64,000 nt of DNA from Symmachiella dynata (GTDB lineage Bacteria > Planctomycetota > Planctomycetia > Planctomycetales > Planctomycetaceae): positions 1,913,001 to 1,977,000 of the forward strand of contig NZ_CP036276.1 in assembly GCF_007747995.1 (NCBI RefSeq), in the 5' to 3' direction. Shown here piece by piece: positions 63,915 to 64,000 of the stretch. The position numbers were made by a program, and so were the translations under genes. Position 1 is the stretch's first letter. Every line of letters starts with the position of its first letter. The notes under the pieces were generated by a model. It saw nothing but the letters and a program-made list of their open reading frames with translations, searched no databases and was not told the DNA's origin.

Positions 63915-64000
63915 ATGCGAATTTGCGTGTTTTGCGGCTCCCAAACGGGTGGTCGCCCAGAATATCAGCAGCAGGCAGCCGAATTGGGGCGACTCTTCGT
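63915..64000 (+). CDS. LOG-family protein, N-terminus (partial)
   Basis: The 28 visible codons start MRICVFCGSQTGGRPEYQQQ and end in AAELGRLF, the N-terminal signature (VFCGS) of the LOG family (cytokinin-type nucleoside 5'-monophosphate phosphoribohydrolases, sometimes misnamed lysine decarboxylases). It is cut by the window edge. The gene diverges from ribE. Confidence 0.8.
   Translation, partial: MRICVFCGSQTGGRPEYQQQAAELGRLF

Overview
The window looks like chromosomal DNA from a planctomycete, most likely order Planctomycetales; genus not assignable from sequence alone. The evidence is the set of lineage-typical families: two DUF1559 proteins with the pseudopilin-like N-terminal [20 protein letters not shown] segment, two DUF1501 proteins with Tat-type leaders, a DUF1549/DUF1553 protein, sulfatases, WD40 proteins, a Ser/Thr kinase with a membrane tail, and a fused ATP-grasp/alpha-E gene. 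No rRNA, tRNA, CRISPR array, prophage or transposase was seen. About 48 protein genes are supported, two of them cut by the window edges.

Layout. 1-9.0 kb: end of an HTTM-like membrane protein, then sulfatase, MFS transporter, DUF1501 and WD40 genes, a ModE-like regulator, a small membrane protein, a TiaS-like GIDDTD protein and a DUF1559 gene. 9.1-17.7 kb: soluble transhydrogenase (minus strand), type III glutamine synthetase behind a strong sigma-54 promoter candidate, a TrkA-type potassium channel and a GH63-type glucosidase. 18.1-28.0 kb: a ten-kilobase cassette of five genes combining circularly permuted ATP-grasp, alpha-E, transglutaminase and DUF2126 modules in two versions. 28.1-38.1 kb (minus strand): PTS EIIA-Ntr-like protein with its own sigma-54 promoter candidate, an NtrC-type two-component pair, beta carbonic anhydrase, aldo/keto reductase, a second sulfatase and a second NtrC-type pair.

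38.5-48.2 kb: a DUF1559 gene, a hairpin-rich spacer, then a six-gene minus-strand run (DUF1549/DUF1553, DUF1501, WD40, amidohydrolase, Gfo/Idh/MocA dehydrogenase, cytochrome P460). 48.4-54 kb: Ser/Thr kinase, SDR, epmA and a multi-pass membrane protein. 54.6-59 kb: XerC/D recombinase and a Tol/Exb-type energy-transducing cluster with two ExbD genes and a TPR protein. 59.2-64 kb: a secreted protein of unknown role, guaB, rsmA, ribE, and the first codons of a LOG-family gene.

The most interesting signals are (i) the duplicated amidoligase/transglutaminase cassette, in which the fused copy has lost the apparent ATP- and metal-binding residues retained by the stand-alone copy; (ii) several sigma-54 promoter candidates in a window that also encodes two GAFTGA-containing NtrC-type activators; (iii) a short bacterial TiaS-like protein beside a ModE-like regulator and a small membrane protein; (iv) a coiled-coil block of nearly 400 residues inserted within DUF1553; and (v) at least four families of dispersed palindromic repeats placed at gene ends.
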